Positions 49,326 to 58,522 of a DNA stretch of 64,000 nt are shown here, in pieces (the stretch's first letter is position 1; the number at the start of each line of letters is the position of its first letter). The DNA lies in the NCBI RefSeq assembly GCF_000712595.1, contig NZ_JOTN01000002.1, positions 310,001 to 374,000 on the forward strand, in the 5' to 3' direction. Position numbers and translations under genes: made by a program. The notes under the pieces were generated by a model. That model ran no database searches and had not been told where the DNA came from. It saw only the letters and a program-made list of their open reading frames with translations. The DNA comes from Bacillus manliponensis. Its GTDB lineage: Bacteria > Bacillota > Bacilli > Bacillales > Bacillaceae_G.

Positions 49326-50201
49326 TTATTTCTTTTTCCCAAAAATTTGTTCTTGTAAACGTCTTCCTGTTGGTGTTGCTGCTAAGCCACCTTCTGCCGT
49401 TTCTCGAAGTGCAGAAGGCATTGTTTGCCCAATACGATACATCGCTTCAATTACTTCGTCACAAGGAATCGCACTTGTTACACCAGCTAATGATAAATCT
49501 GCTGAAATCATTGCATTGGACGCGCCTGCCGCATTACGTTTTACACAAGGAACTTCGACAAGCCCTGCAACAGGATCACATACTAATCCAAGCATATTTT
49601 TCAAGGAAATACTCATTGCAGTTGCCGCTTGCTCTGGTGTACCTCCAGCCATTTCAACAGCTGCTGCCGCTGCCATTCCACTTGCCGATCCAACCTCAGC
49701 TTGACATCCACCAGCTGCACCAGCGATACATGCATTATTTGCTACAACCATTCCAAACGCTCCAGCTGTAAATAAAAACTCAATCATTTCTTCACGTGTC
49801 GGATTTAACTTTTCTTTTAATGCGAATAGAACACCTGGTACTGTTCCAGCCGAACCAGCTGTTGGCGTTGCACAAATGATACCCATTGCTGCGTTCACTT
49901 CATTTGTTGCAACCGCTTTACTTACTGCGTCTAAAATTGTATCACCAGATAATCCTTTGCCGCTCTTCATATATGCTTGCACTTTCACAGCGTCTCCGCC
50001 TGTTAAACCTGTTGGAGATTTTACTCCTCGAAGACCACGTTCAACCGCTTGCTCCATAACGACTAAATTTTTTTCCATACCAGCAATTACTTGTTCACGT
50101 GAAAGATTTCTTGTCTCCATTTCACATTGAATCATAATTTCTGAAATTTTTACATTTTGTGCGTTTGCTTGTTCAACTAGTTCCGCTACATTTCGAAACA
50201 T
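49326..50201 (-). CDS. sdaAA: L-serine dehydratase, alpha chain
   Basis: 291 residues. The [4Fe-4S] Cys are visible in GIICATPTAGSAGT near 108, NNACIAGAAGGCQAE near 158 and VCDPVAGLVEVPC near 210. Deaminates serine to pyruvate with SdaAB. 18 bp downstream of sdaAB. Confidence 0.95.
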   Translation of the reverse strand: MFRNVAELVEQANAQNVKISEIMIQCEMETRNLSREQVIAGMEKNLVVMEQAVERGLRGVKSPTGLTGGDAVKVQAYMKSGKGLSGDTILDAVSKAVATNEVNAAMGIICATPTAGSAGTVPGVLFALKEKLNPTREEMIEFLFTAGAFGMVVANNACIAGAAGGCQAEVGSASGMAAAAAVEMAGGTPEQAATAMSISLKNMLGLVCDPVAGLVEVPCVKRNAAGASNAMISADLSLAGVTSAIPCDEVIEAMYRIGQTMPSALRETAEGGLAATPTGRRLQEQIFGKKK

Positions 50202-50219
50202 GTTGTGTCCCCCCTGCGA

Positions 50220-50882
50220 TTAATCCATAATTGTTACTTGACAAATATTAGATTGCTCTGTAATTTCATTAATAACTTCATCAGCTAATAGCTCATCGGT
50301 TTCAATAACCATAAGGGCTTTTCTTCCCTTTTCTTTACGTGACACACTCATTGTACTAATATTAATTTTATGCTTTGCTAATATATTTGCAACCGATGCG
50401 ATTGCTCCGTAGCGGTCATTATTTACAATTAGAAGCGCTGGACTTGTCCCTGTAAGCTGTAAATCAAAGCCATTTAATTCAATCACTTCAATTTTACCGC
50501 CCCCAATTGAACTTGCAACAACTTCGATTTCTTCTTCATCTTTATATAAACGAATTCTTGCTGTATTTGGATGTGGTGCTTGTGCTTCTTCTTCAATAAA
50601 TGTCACTTCAATACCTTTTTCCTTTGCAATTTCAAGCGCACTTGGAATGCGAGGATCATCTGTTTCAAACCCCATTATCCCTCCAACAAGTGCTACATCT
50701 GTACCGTGACCACGATATGTTTTTGCAAAAGATTCATATAGAGAAATCACTATTTTCTCTGGTTGCTTACGAAATAATTGACGAGCAACTTGCCCCATTC
50801 GTGCTGCTCCAGCTGTATGTGAACTAGATGGACCAATCATAACTGGACCGATAATATCAAATACTGAGCGATATTTCATCAC
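50220..50882 (-). CDS. sdaAB: L-serine dehydratase, beta chain
   Basis: 220 residues. SVFDIIGPVMIGPSSSHTAGA near residue 6-26 forms part of the serine site, and the last 75 residues are an ACT domain (PALLIVNNDRYGAIASVANIL), a probable serine sensor. Two-chain Bacillus-type enzyme. Confidence 0.95.
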   Translation of the reverse strand: MMKYRSVFDIIGPVMIGPSSSHTAGAARMGQVARQLFRKQPEKIVISLYESFAKTYRGHGTDVALVGGIMGFETDDPRIPSALEIAKEKGIEVTFIEEEAQAPHPNTARIRLYKDEEEIEVVASSIGGGKIEVIELNGFDLQLTGTSPALLIVNNDRYGAIASVANILAKHKINISTMSVSRKEKGRKALMVIETDELLADEVINEITEQSNICQVTIMD

Positions 50883-50925
50883 TACTTCCCCCTATAGAGA
50901 TTTTTTATTTTAAGCGTAGCTAATG

Positions 50926-50964
50926 CCCGGTAAGAACTTGTATATTCTCACCGAGCACTAGGTC
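50926..50964. promoter_or_regulatory. imperfect hairpin between the EIIC-like gene and sdaAB
   Basis: TGCCCGGTAAGAA / TTCTCACCGAGCA with an 8-base loop in the 138-bp gap; no T run, so more likely an mRNA processing or attenuating structure than a simple terminator. Confidence 0.4.
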
Positions 50965-51020
50965 TGTACAGAAAAAAGGTTTTCTCTTCTTAATTAAGAA
51001 GCTCCCCTATTATTAATCTA

Positions 51021-52064
51021 TTAAGCTGCCGCTTCTGTTGTTTTCCCATTTTTACCACGAATTTCTTCAGCTGTGCGAATTGGGTAATTTTTAAACAGTA
51101 ACGAACCAATATATCCTGAAATCAAACCAGATACCATGATGCATAAGAAGCATAACGTTACTTTCATCGGGTCATTAAATCCATACATGACCATAAGTCC
51201 AGCAATTGGTGTTGCTGTCCCTGTTGCATTATTTACTAAATCAAACATCGAAATGATAATCCCCGCTGTTGCACCACCAATAAAGTTTGTTACATACACA
51301 GGAATTGGATTTGCCGATATTAAGTCAGCTTGTGTTAACGGTTCAATTGATACAGCAATTACAGTACGCTTATCTCCAAATTTCATTCTTTTAAAGAAGA
51401 CGTAGTTCATGAACGATGAACTTGTTACAGCTAATGCACCAATTGCCATTGGTAAACCTGTTAAACCAAGAAGTGCTGTTAATGCCATTGAACTTAACGG
51501 TGCTGTTGCTACAACTGTAATTACACCACCTAAAACGATTCCCATAACAATTGGGCTTGTATCTGTCGCAGATGTAATAACACCACCAATTTGTTGTAGG
51601 GTAGCGGTTACAATTGGATCCATCGTTTGAGCAATGAATCTTGTTAAAGGTGCTGCCACTATAATACAAACAATTAAATCTAAACCTTCTGGTACACGCT
51701 TTTCGATTTGCTTAACTAAAAACGATATTAAATAACCTGCAAAAAAACCTGGCAGCAATCCGAATTTTAAAACAGATGCCCCTACAAGCATAGCATACAC
51801 AGGTGAAACTCCCATTGCAAGTGCTACAAGTGTTGCCCCAGCAACCCCGCCTAAGCTACCTGAAGATACACCAACTTCTTTCAAAAATTCAAATCCTAGT
51901 AAATCTCCACCAACGTATAGATGGAAAGCTTCCACTAGGAAACTAGCAACAGCTGCACTTGCTAAAGCTCCCATAGCTTTCATACCGTTTGGAGCTTTAA
52001 AACTAAAAAGTGAAAACAGACTGAGTACGAATAATAGTAGTATCGTTCCTTTAATGATTTCCAT
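51021..52064 (-). CDS. PTS EIIC-like permease (EIIC_2 family)
   Basis: 347 residues, eight to ten membrane helices, no EIIA or EIIB part. VSSGSLGGVAGATLVALAMGVSP near residues 66-88 and MGIVLGGVITVVATAPLSSMALTALLG near 173-200 mark the PTS_EIIC_2 family of stand-alone permeases. Located directly upstream of sdaAB-sdaAA, it may import serine or a related compound rather than sugar; this is inference from context. Confidence 0.8.
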   Translation of the reverse strand: MEIIKGTILLLFVLSLFSLFSFKAPNGMKAMGALASAAVASFLVEAFHLYVGGDLLGFEFLKEVGVSSGSLGGVAGATLVALAMGVSPVYAMLVGASVLKFGLLPGFFAGYLISFLVKQIEKRVPEGLDLIVCIIVAAPLTRFIAQTMDPIVTATLQQIGGVITSATDTSPIVMGIVLGGVITVVATAPLSSMALTALLGLTGLPMAIGALAVTSSSFMNYVFFKRMKFGDKRTVIAVSIEPLTQADLISANPIPVYVTNFIGGATAGIIISMFDLVNNATGTATPIAGLMVMYGFNDPMKVTLCFLCIMVSGLISGYIGSLLFKNYPIRTAEEIRGKNGKTTEAAA

Positions 52065-52345
52065 GGTTCTCTCTCCTTTTAGTCAATTTCATGTTGTTAC
52101 GAAACATGGCTAAAACAGACAGTTGTAACTTATGAATAAATATAATGCGCCCTCATTATAGCTTGATTTTTGCAAACTATTTATTTTTTTTAAATTCGAA
52201 ACTTTCAAAAATAATTACAGGCCATTTATAATTGTTATATTATAATTGGAATATTAAATATAACAGTTTTCTCATATTCATTCATTTTAACCATTATTTT
52301 ACTTATTCTTTGTGCATAAACCTTGTCATTCTTCTTGTATTTAAC

Positions 52346-52377
52346 AATACAGAGAAAACACCTGCTATCTCTGTATT
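52346..52377. repeat. perfect 10-bp inverted repeat in the EIIC/rnz gap
   Basis: AATACAGAGA, 12 bases, TCTCTGTATT. The surrounding 430-base gap (52065-52495) is AT-rich and otherwise holds only the EIIC promoter region and the rnz terminator. Confidence 0.45.
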
Positions 52378-52447
52378 ATTCATCTAAAAGATTTTACTAT
52401 AACAGTTTCCCCTATCTTGATAGTGGAAATTTTCTATCCTTACTTAT

Positions 52448-52490
52448 AAAAACAATGGCAAGTTTTTCTCTATCCCCTGCCATTGTTTTT
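52448..52490. terminator. terminator of rnz
   Basis: AAAAACAATGGCA / TGCCATTGTTTTT with a 17-base loop. Confidence 0.8.
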
Positions 52491-52495
52491 CACTT

Positions 52496-53419
52496 TTAAC
52501 GTCCTACTGTGAAAATTTTCAAATCTGAAGCAATTTCGGTATTTGAAAATAACTGCTTCGCCTCTTCTAATAAAACTTTATACGTATCCCCTTGATAACG
52601 TGAGCTAATGTGCGTTAAAATCAATCGTTTCACATTTGCCTGCAATGCAACATTTGCTGCTTGCTCCGTTGTAGAATGGTAATAGTCGTGCGCCTGCTTC
52701 GTATCTTCTGCTGAAAACGTTGCTTCGTGCACAAGTACATCCGCATCTTTTGCTAACTCTATTGCTGCTTCACAATAGCGCGTATCCCCTAAAATTGTAA
52801 TAATCCGTCCCTTCTTTTTCGGTCCAATAAATTGCTCACCGTGTAGTACGCGTCCATCTTCAAGTTCTACCGTCTCTCCATTTTTTAATCGTTTGAAGAT
52901 TGGTCCTGGTGTTACCCCTACCTCTAGTAATTTTTCTACAAGAAGTTCACCTTGTATATCTTTTTCTACAATACGATACCCAAAGCATTCAATTCCATGG
53001 GACAAGCGTTTTGTTTCAACATAAAATTGTTTATCTTCAAATATAACTCCTTCGTCTGTAATCTCAACAATTTCAAGTGGATATTTAACATGCGTTGTAC
53101 TTACCGATAATGCGACTTCAATAAATTCACGAATCCCCTTCGGACCATACACAGTAAGAGGTGTTGTCCCACCTTGAAACGATCGGCTACCTAGTAATCC
53201 TGGTAACCCAAAAATGTGATCACCGTGTAAATGAGTAATAAATATTTTCTCAATGCGACGCGGACGCACTGCTGTATGTAAAATTTGGTGTTGCGTTGCT
53301 TCACCACAATCAAATAACCACGTTGCTCCTCGTTCTTCTAATAATTGTAAAGCGATAGCTGATACATTTCTTCCTTTTGAAGGAACACCAGCTCCCGTCC
53401 CTAAAAACACAAATTCCAC
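52496..53419 (-). CDS. rnz: ribonuclease Z
   Basis: 307 residues from a GTG at 53419 placed by GGAGGAAAC; this gives the family start (M/V)[17 protein letters not shown]. The zinc motif [10 protein letters not shown] lies near residue 62-71, with further ligands in LGDTRYC near 210 and EATF near 230, [10 protein letters not shown] near 245. Processes tRNA 3' ends; expected dimer. Monocistronic. Confidence 0.96.
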   Translation of the reverse strand: MEFVFLGTGAGVPSKGRNVSAIALQLLEERGATWLFDCGEATQHQILHTAVRPRRIEKIFITHLHGDHIFGLPGLLGSRSFQGGTTPLTVYGPKGIREFIEVALSVSTTHVKYPLEIVEITDEGVIFEDKQFYVETKRLSHGIECFGYRIVEKDIQGELLVEKLLEVGVTPGPIFKRLKNGETVELEDGRVLHGEQFIGPKKKGRIITILGDTRYCEAAIELAKDADVLVHEATFSAEDTKQAHDYYHSTTEQAANVALQANVKRLILTHISSRYQGDTYKVLLEEAKQLFSNTEIASDLKIFTVGR

Positions 53420-53608
53420 GTTGTTTCCTCCAACCATTTCATAGTCTCTATCCTTCATCTTAAGAAATGTTTTTCAAAATAGCAAATGGTTTTCAAAAGG
53501 CTATCCATCTAGACAACTATATTACACGAACATTAACTATAAAATTCTTCACATTTGTTCGTGTTTTATAGTAGAATGATACTATCATATATAAAAGGGG
53601 CTAAAAAT

Positions 53609-53860
53609 ATGAAAGAGGTATTTCGCTTACAAACTGATTTTTCTTCTTCATTTGATGTTTGGGCAAGCTCATTCGTTTCTGAGACACCAACTCATTTGCA
53701 CTGGTCTACATTAAAAGAATTAATTCATGAATATACAGCATTACACACGCTTCAACCTGTACCAGAACGTATCTCTTCCTCCATCACATATTATGCACAG
53801 CGTGTTTCTTCACCATCAAATACAGAGATTATCTTTTATGAAAACTCCCATGTTTCTTAA
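53609..53860 (+). CDS. hypothetical protein
   Basis: 83 residues from the ATG at 53609 (AAGGGG upstream). Soluble, Ser/Thr-rich, with FDVWASSFVSETPTHLHW near residue 13-30. No family recognised. It lies between rnz and dinB; an inverted repeat CACGAACA / TGTTCGTG is found just upstream (53526-53561), resembling split LexA half-sites. Confidence 0.6.
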   Translation: MKEVFRLQTDFSSSFDVWASSFVSETPTHLHWSTLKELIHEYTALHTLQPVPERISSSITYYAQRVSSPSNTEIIFYENSHVS

Positions 53861-53879
53861 TGAACCATGGGAGTTTTCA
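53839..53879. terminator. bidirectional terminator
   Basis: TGAAAACTCCCATG / CATGGGAGTTTTCA stem between the hypothetical gene and dinB, overlapping both stops. Confidence 0.85.
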
Positions 53880-55115
53880 TAACCATTTCTTTTCTAATCG
53901 TTCTTGAAATGATGATTCTTTCTTCTGTACTAGCTCACTTCCTCGTTGAATGACAGGAGCATTATATTTTTCATTCATTTTTTCCATAATCGCAAGCAAG
54001 GGTTCTTGTTTTGCATCTTCTTCAAATGAAAAAAGATCAAGTTGTTTCACTGCCTCTGTTTTTGATTGCAACTCACAAGCTGTAATCCCAAGTAAACGAA
54101 CTGGGTCACCATCCCAGTGTTTCTTCCATAATCGTACTGCTGCTTGAAATATATGCGCAGCTTCAGAAATAGAGTTTTGAAGCTGTTGACTTCTCGTAGT
54201 TGTACGCCGATTATAGTATTTAATCGTAATTTGTACATTATATGTAACGAATGACCGTTTTTGTAAACGCCTACTAACAGACTTTGCTAACTTCTCTACT
54301 ATATGTAACAATTCCGTTTCTTCATCAGTATCTTTCTGAAGTGTCGTTGAGTTTCCAATCGTCTTATATTGACCAATTTGCGATGGATCGACAACTCTAT
54401 CGTCTATTCCATTCGCACGCTTTTTTAAATCTAACCCATGATTGCCGATAGTAGACCGAATACTATACTCGTTTCCTTTTGCTAAATCACCAATGGTCAA
54501 AATGTCGACTGCATGTAATTTCTCTGCCGTCTTCTTCCCAACACCATGCATTTTTTCAACAGGAAGAGGCCACAGTAACACTTCAATGTCCCGTTTCCGT
54601 AGCACTGTAATTCCTAGTGGTTTCTTCATGTCTGAAGCTGTTTTTGCTAAAAATAAATTTGGTGCAATGCCGATGCTACAAGGGAGTTGTAACTCTGTTA
54701 ATAAAGCATGTTGAATCATTTGTGCAATTTCAAGCGGAGAACCGAGACCATAGCAATCTGTAATGTCTAAATACCCTTCATCTATTGACACTGGTTGGAT
54801 TTTCTCTGTAAACCTTGCAAGTACTTGAAATAATGAAAACGAAGTTTCGCGATATAAATCAAAGTTTGGATGCTTCACAATGAGTTCTGGACAAAGCCGT
54901 TTTGCTTCCCAAACCGGCATCGTTGCCCTGACTCCCCTCTCCCTCGCTTCATAGCTACATGTGACGATAATTCCTTTTCGCTCTTTTGCTTTCCCAGCAA
55001 TTGCAAGTGGCTTACCTTTTAATGATGAATCGTGTGCAATTTCAACAGATGCATAAAAACAATTCATGTCCACATGTAAAATAACACGTCCATTTTTCGG
55101 ATACATTTCACGCAA
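53877..55115 (-). CDS. dinB: DNA polymerase IV (Y family)
   Basis: 412 residues from a TTG at 55115, with AGGGGTGG 5 bases upstream (longer frame rejected; ATG at 55106 possible). Catalytic Asp in HVDMNCFYASVE near residue 14 and Asp-Glu in VSIDEGYLD near 110; helix-hairpin-helix AVDILTIGDLAKG near 195; a C-terminal beta-clamp motif KQLDLFSF near 360. Error-prone translesion synthesis. A LexA box lies 20 bases upstream. Confidence 0.95.
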   Translation of the reverse strand: MREMYPKNGRVILHVDMNCFYASVEIAHDSSLKGKPLAIAGKAKERKGIIVTCSYEARERGVRATMPVWEAKRLCPELIVKHPNFDLYRETSFSLFQVLARFTEKIQPVSIDEGYLDITDCYGLGSPLEIAQMIQHALLTELQLPCSIGIAPNLFLAKTASDMKKPLGITVLRKRDIEVLLWPLPVEKMHGVGKKTAEKLHAVDILTIGDLAKGNEYSIRSTIGNHGLDLKKRANGIDDRVVDPSQIGQYKTIGNSTTLQKDTDEETELLHIVEKLAKSVSRRLQKRSFVTYNVQITIKYYNRRTTTRSQQLQNSISEAAHIFQAAVRLWKKHWDGDPVRLLGITACELQSKTEAVKQLDLFSFEEDAKQEPLLAIMEKMNEKYNAPVIQRGSELVQKKESSFQERLEKKWL

Positions 55116-55134
55116 GTTTACCACCCCTAACACA

Positions 55135-55148
55135 AGAACGTTTGTTCT
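55135..55148. promoter_or_regulatory. LexA (SOS) box upstream of dinB
   Basis: AGAACGTTTGTTCT: the GAAC-N4-GTTC core of the Bacillus SOS box, palindromic through 14 bases. Confidence 0.8.
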
Positions 55149-55234
55149 TATTTTATCAAGAGGATTTTGAAAAAGCAATATTCCCTGGAAATTCGTGAGC
55201 TACATATCTCATATAAAAAATTTACACAATAAAA

Positions 55235-55261
55235 AAACCGCATGGAATATCCATGCGGTTT
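55235..55261. terminator. terminator of the PepT-like peptidase gene
   Basis: Perfect AAACCGCATGGA / TCCATGCGGTTT stem with a 3-base loop and poly-T on the minus strand. Confidence 0.88.
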
Positions 55262-55268
55262 CATCATA

Positions 55269-56387
55269 TTATTTCGCTACTTCTTCAATAATAGCAACAA
55301 CCATTTCTGCTGTTTTTACTAATTCTTCAACAGGCATTCTTTCGTTTGTTGTATGAATTTCTTCATATCCAACCGCTAAGTTTACTGTTGGAATACCATG
55401 ACCTGCGATTACGTTTGCATCACTGCCACCACCACTTTGGTGAAGGGATGGTGTACGACCAATTTTCTCAGCTGCACGTTTTGCGACTTCTACAACGTGA
55501 TCGCCATCTTGGAACTTGAATCCTGGGTACATTACTTGTACATCAACATCAGCTTGTCCGCCCATCTCTTTTGCCACTGTTTCAAACGCATCTTTCATTT
55601 TTTCTACTTGCGCTAACATTTTTTCTTCTACTAAAGATCGTGCTTCAGCAAAAATTTCTACATGATCACAAACGATATTTGTTTGTGTACCACCTGCGAA
55701 GCGGCCAATGTTTGCTGTTGTTTCAGAATCAATACGACCTAATGGCATTTTTGCAATTGCTTTCGCTGCAATTGTAATTGCTGATATACCTTTTTCTGGT
55801 GCTACACCAGCGTGAGCTGTTTTCCCGCGAACAATCGCATTGACTTTCGCTTGTGTTGGAGCTGCAACAACAATTTCTCCAACTTTTCCATCACTGTCTA
55901 ATGCATAACCGTACTGAGCTGTGATACGTTCACGCTCTAGTGCCTTTGCACCAACAAGGCCTGATTCTTCTCCAACTGTAATGATAAATTCAACTTTACC
56001 GTGCGGAATATTGTTTTCTTTTAAAATACGAATTGCTTCAAACATTGCAGCTAATCCTGCTTTGTCGTCTGCACCTAAAATTGTTGTACCGTCAGTTACA
56101 ATATAACCATCTTCAATAGAAGGCTTAATTCCTTTCCCCGGAACAACTGTATCCATGTGAGAAGTGAAGTAAATTGTATCTACCCCTTCTTTTGTAGCTG
56201 GTAATGTACAAATTAAGTTACCAGCACCATGACCAGTCACATCCATCGTGTCATCTTCAAATACATCAACACCTAAGGAAGTGAACTTTTCTTTTAATAC
56301 TTTGCAAATTTCCGCTTCAAATTTCGTTTCAGAGTCCACTTGCACAAGTTCCATAAATTCATTTACTAAACGCTCTTGATTAATCAT
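55269..56387 (-). CDS. PepT-like M20 aminotripeptidase (YqjE type)
   Basis: 372 residues. M20 metal ligands: His/Asp in TSHMDTVVPG near 76, Asp in GADDKAGLAA near 108, Glu-Glu in VGEESGLVGAK near 140 and Asp in YALDSDGK near 162; a dimerisation domain with TAHAGVAPEKG interrupts the catalytic one. It hydrolyses short peptides; the tripeptide specificity is inferred from the family. Confidence 0.9.
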   Translation of the reverse strand: MINQERLVNEFMELVQVDSETKFEAEICKVLKEKFTSLGVDVFEDDTMDVTGHGAGNLICTLPATKEGVDTIYFTSHMDTVVPGKGIKPSIEDGYIVTDGTTILGADDKAGLAAMFEAIRILKENNIPHGKVEFIITVGEESGLVGAKALERERITAQYGYALDSDGKVGEIVVAAPTQAKVNAIVRGKTAHAGVAPEKGISAITIAAKAIAKMPLGRIDSETTANIGRFAGGTQTNIVCDHVEIFAEARSLVEEKMLAQVEKMKDAFETVAKEMGGQADVDVQVMYPGFKFQDGDHVVEVAKRAAEKIGRTPSLHQSGGGSDANVIAGHGIPTVNLAVGYEEIHTTNERMPVEELVKTAEMVVAIIEEVAK

Positions 56388-56506
56388 GAGAACAGTCCTC
56401 CTGCATTATGTATGTAACATACCTATTATAACAGAATTTCTCAAAAGTTTCGAAAGAGTGCAATCTTTCTTTTTTAATAAGAACGATTATCCTATATATA
56501 TGAATG

Positions 56507-56700
56507 CAAGTTAAAAAACTAACAAACCCTCTTCTTTTTCGGTAGAAAAGTGGGTTCCTCCATTTGCAGTAGCGGTCAGGGCCTTTTCCTACCGCGCGCT
56601 ATGTTACAACAAATGGATGAAATGAGTACGTTTGTCATTCTTATATACGTAGCAGCTACTATTGTGTTACATGGTCAAACTGGATATATATACATAGTAG
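56507..56700 (+). repeat. intergenic repeat family B, copy 2 (uninterrupted)
   Basis: Plus-strand partner of 2389-2670. It starts CAAGTTAAAAAACTAAC, holds TAGAAAAGTGGGTTCC and CAGTAGCGGTCAGGGCC, then ATGGATGAAATGAGTACG leading into a hydrophobic stretch (VILIYVAATIVLHGQTGYI). It represents the empty bcr1 site. Confidence 0.75.
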
Positions 56701-56735
56701 TAGCTAAAGTAAGCTCTTGTTTCTATTTAACAGAG

Positions 56736-57302
56736 TCATATGACTTTGTTTGTTACTTCGTCATTTAACAATACCCATCTCATATGATCTTCCCAAATAC
56801 CATTAATCATTAGCATTTTTCGTGATACACCTTCATATTGAAAACCTAACTTTGTCACCACTTGAATTGACGCTTCGTTACGAGGCATAATCGGAGCTTC
56901 AATGCGATGTAAATCAAATTCATGAAATGCAAGATGAATTGCTTCTTGGAGCGCTTCTGTCGTATAACCTTTATTTAATTCATTTTTATCTAACTTATAC
57001 TGAAGCGTACATGATTGATAGATTCCCCGTACAATAAGATTAAATGAAATACAACCGATGATGTTTTGTTCATCGCCTTTTTTAAAAACCCACAATCTTA
57101 TTTTAGTCCCTGCTGCAAAATCTTTTTCATCTCTTTGCAAACGTTCCTTTTGATGGTCTAACGCAAAAAATTCGTCCGGTCTATATTCTTCCCATATTCG
57201 TAAAAATTCTCGATTTCGTTCATAATAAGAAAGTACTTGCTTGGCATATGTTTCATCTAATTTCTTTAATACTAACCTTTTCGTTTCATATGTATCCATC
57301 AT
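56736..57302 (-). CDS. RimJ/RimL-type GNAT acetyltransferase
   Basis: 188 residues. TYETKRLVLKKLDETYA at the start, LQYKLDKNELNKGYTTEALQEAI near 108-130 (acetyl-CoA loop) and FDLHRIEAPIMPRNEASIQVVTKLGF near 135-160 are typical of ribosomal-protein-alanine acetyltransferase relatives. Substrate unknown. Confidence 0.9.
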   Translation of the reverse strand: MMDTYETKRLVLKKLDETYAKQVLSYYERNREFLRIWEEYRPDEFFALDHQKERLQRDEKDFAAGTKIRLWVFKKGDEQNIIGCISFNLIVRGIYQSCTLQYKLDKNELNKGYTTEALQEAIHLAFHEFDLHRIEAPIMPRNEASIQVVTKLGFQYEGVSRKMLMINGIWEDHMRWVLLNDEVTNKVI

Positions 57303-57548
57303 ATGTAGCGCCCCCTGATAGAAAAAGTAGGATAAATAGTCACAAACTATTTATCCTACTTTTTATTCTTTAACATACTTAAATAAAAACCACGAGTAGT
57401 GTATCCTTCTCTTTTCTCTATTCTTTATGAAAAATCCTGTCGTATTTGAAAAAACGATTTTTTCTCAATTCCAATATCCACCCTTGTCCTCACTTTCATT
57501 TCCCGATAAAATAAAATAGTAAAGATTCACAAGGAGGATCAACTACTT

Positions 57549-57641
57549 ATGAATAAAAAAATGCAAAAAATTATGGTATACATCATGCTAATTTCAATGC
57601 TTGTTACAACATTGTTTACTGGCATATATATGTTTTCATAA
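57549..57641 (+). CDS. prli42: Prli42, stressosome membrane anchor miniprotein
   Basis: 30 residues preceded by AAGGAGGA. MNKKMQKIMVYIM, LISMLVTTLFTGIYMF: a basic N-terminus and one membrane helix, the Prli42 pattern known from Listeria and bacilli, where the peptide tethers RsbR-type stressosomes to the membrane. In a reading without similarity search the match rests on pattern and length. Confidence 0.75.
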   Translation: MNKKMQKIMVYIMLISMLVTTLFTGIYMFS

Positions 57642-57664
57642 ACAAGGGCTACGTAGCCCTTGTT
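57641..57664. terminator. bidirectional terminator
   Basis: Self-complementary AACAAGGGCTACGTAGCCCT followed by TGTTATTTTATT, between prli42 and the small membrane gene. Confidence 0.8.
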
Positions 57665-57899
57665 ATTTTATTAAAACCATTCCTACAATCAAAAATGCAA
57701 ACCCCAACATAATCCCTAGTACAAAACTATGATAAAGCCGTTTATAAAACGCACCAAATGCAAATGTAAAATTTAAAAACGCAATGAAAAAAACTGTTAA
57801 TACAAACGGTAACACATGGAAAGTTGCTAATATAAATGTGACAATTGACAAAAGCCCTATAATGAACTGAATATATGGTAGTTTCTTTATCATGTGCAT
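57663..57899 (-). CDS. small membrane protein
   Basis: 78 residues, three membrane helices (about 7-25, 28-47, 56-77) with a basic loop YKRLYHS. AAGGAGG precedes the ATG. No family confidently recognised; resembles small DUF-type proteins common in Bacillus. Confidence 0.65.
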   Translation of the reverse strand: MHMIKKLPYIQFIIGLLSIVTFILATFHVLPFVLTVFFIAFLNFTFAFGAFYKRLYHSFVLGIMLGFAFLIVGMVLIK

Positions 57900-57927
57900 A
57901 TAAGCAACCTCCTTTTTAAGTATATAT

Positions 57928-58509
57928 TTAAATTACACATTTATATATACACATGTCAAGACAAGAAAAAGCGCCAACATCCAATGTTGACGCTTTTTCG
58001 TATGCGATTGCCCCTTTTTCTTTTGCAAGTTGTAAAAATGATTTACTCGATCTTACAATCGATACTTTTGTTCCAAGCGGAATTTGATCAAATAAATATT
58101 CTACATCTTGTTTATGCATGCGAATACACCCTTGCGAAATGTATTTTCCAATAGAGCTTGGCATATTTGTACCATGTATTCCGTATTTACGCCCATCTGT
58201 TCCTCGCGCATTAAAGCCAATCCACCTTGAACCAAGTGGATTTAATGGAGAACCTCCTGGGATATTTTTCGCAATATAATAAGGATCCTTTGCTTTCACC
58301 ACAACATCAAATGTTCCTTCTGGCGTTAAATCATTTGTTTTTCCTGTTGCCACTGGGAAAATACGTTGAATTTTCCCATCATCAATATAAGCAAGCTGAT
58401 TCGTTTGCTTATTGACAATAATAAACGGATCCCCAACACGCGGATTATTACCAAGTGGCCAAATCGGGGATATAGAAATAAACAATAAAAATGAAAGAAG
58501 ATATGGCAA
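57928..58509 (-). CDS. L,D-transpeptidase (YkuD family)
   Basis: 193 residues starting at TTG (AAGGGATG upstream). Signal peptide about 1-18, then VGDPFIIVNKQTNQLAY (beta start of the YkuD fold) and the active site HGTNMPSSIGKYISQGCIRM at about 115-134 with His and nucleophile Cys. It crosslinks or modifies peptidoglycan. The last 25 codons run through a terminator hairpin, so the normal C-terminus is probably near IAYEK. Confidence 0.9.
   Translation of the reverse strand: MPYLLSFLLFISISPIWPLGNNPRVGDPFIIVNKQTNQLAYIDDGKIQRIFPVATGKTNDLTPEGTFDVVVKAKDPYYIAKNIPGGSPLNPLGSRWIGFNARGTDGRKYGIHGTNMPSSIGKYISQGCIRMHKQDVEYLFDQIPLGTKVSIVRSSKSFLQLAKEKGAIAYEKASTLDVGAFSCLDMCIYKCVI
57965..57999 (-). terminator. 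terminator inside the end of the L,D-transpeptidase frame
   Basis: On the minus strand GAAAAAGCG-T-CAACAT / ATGTTG-G-CGCTTTTTC with a 3-base loop, then TTGTCTTG. It lies 35 bases before the stop codon of the frame. Confidence 0.75.
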
Positions 58510-58522
58510 TGTTCATCCCTTC

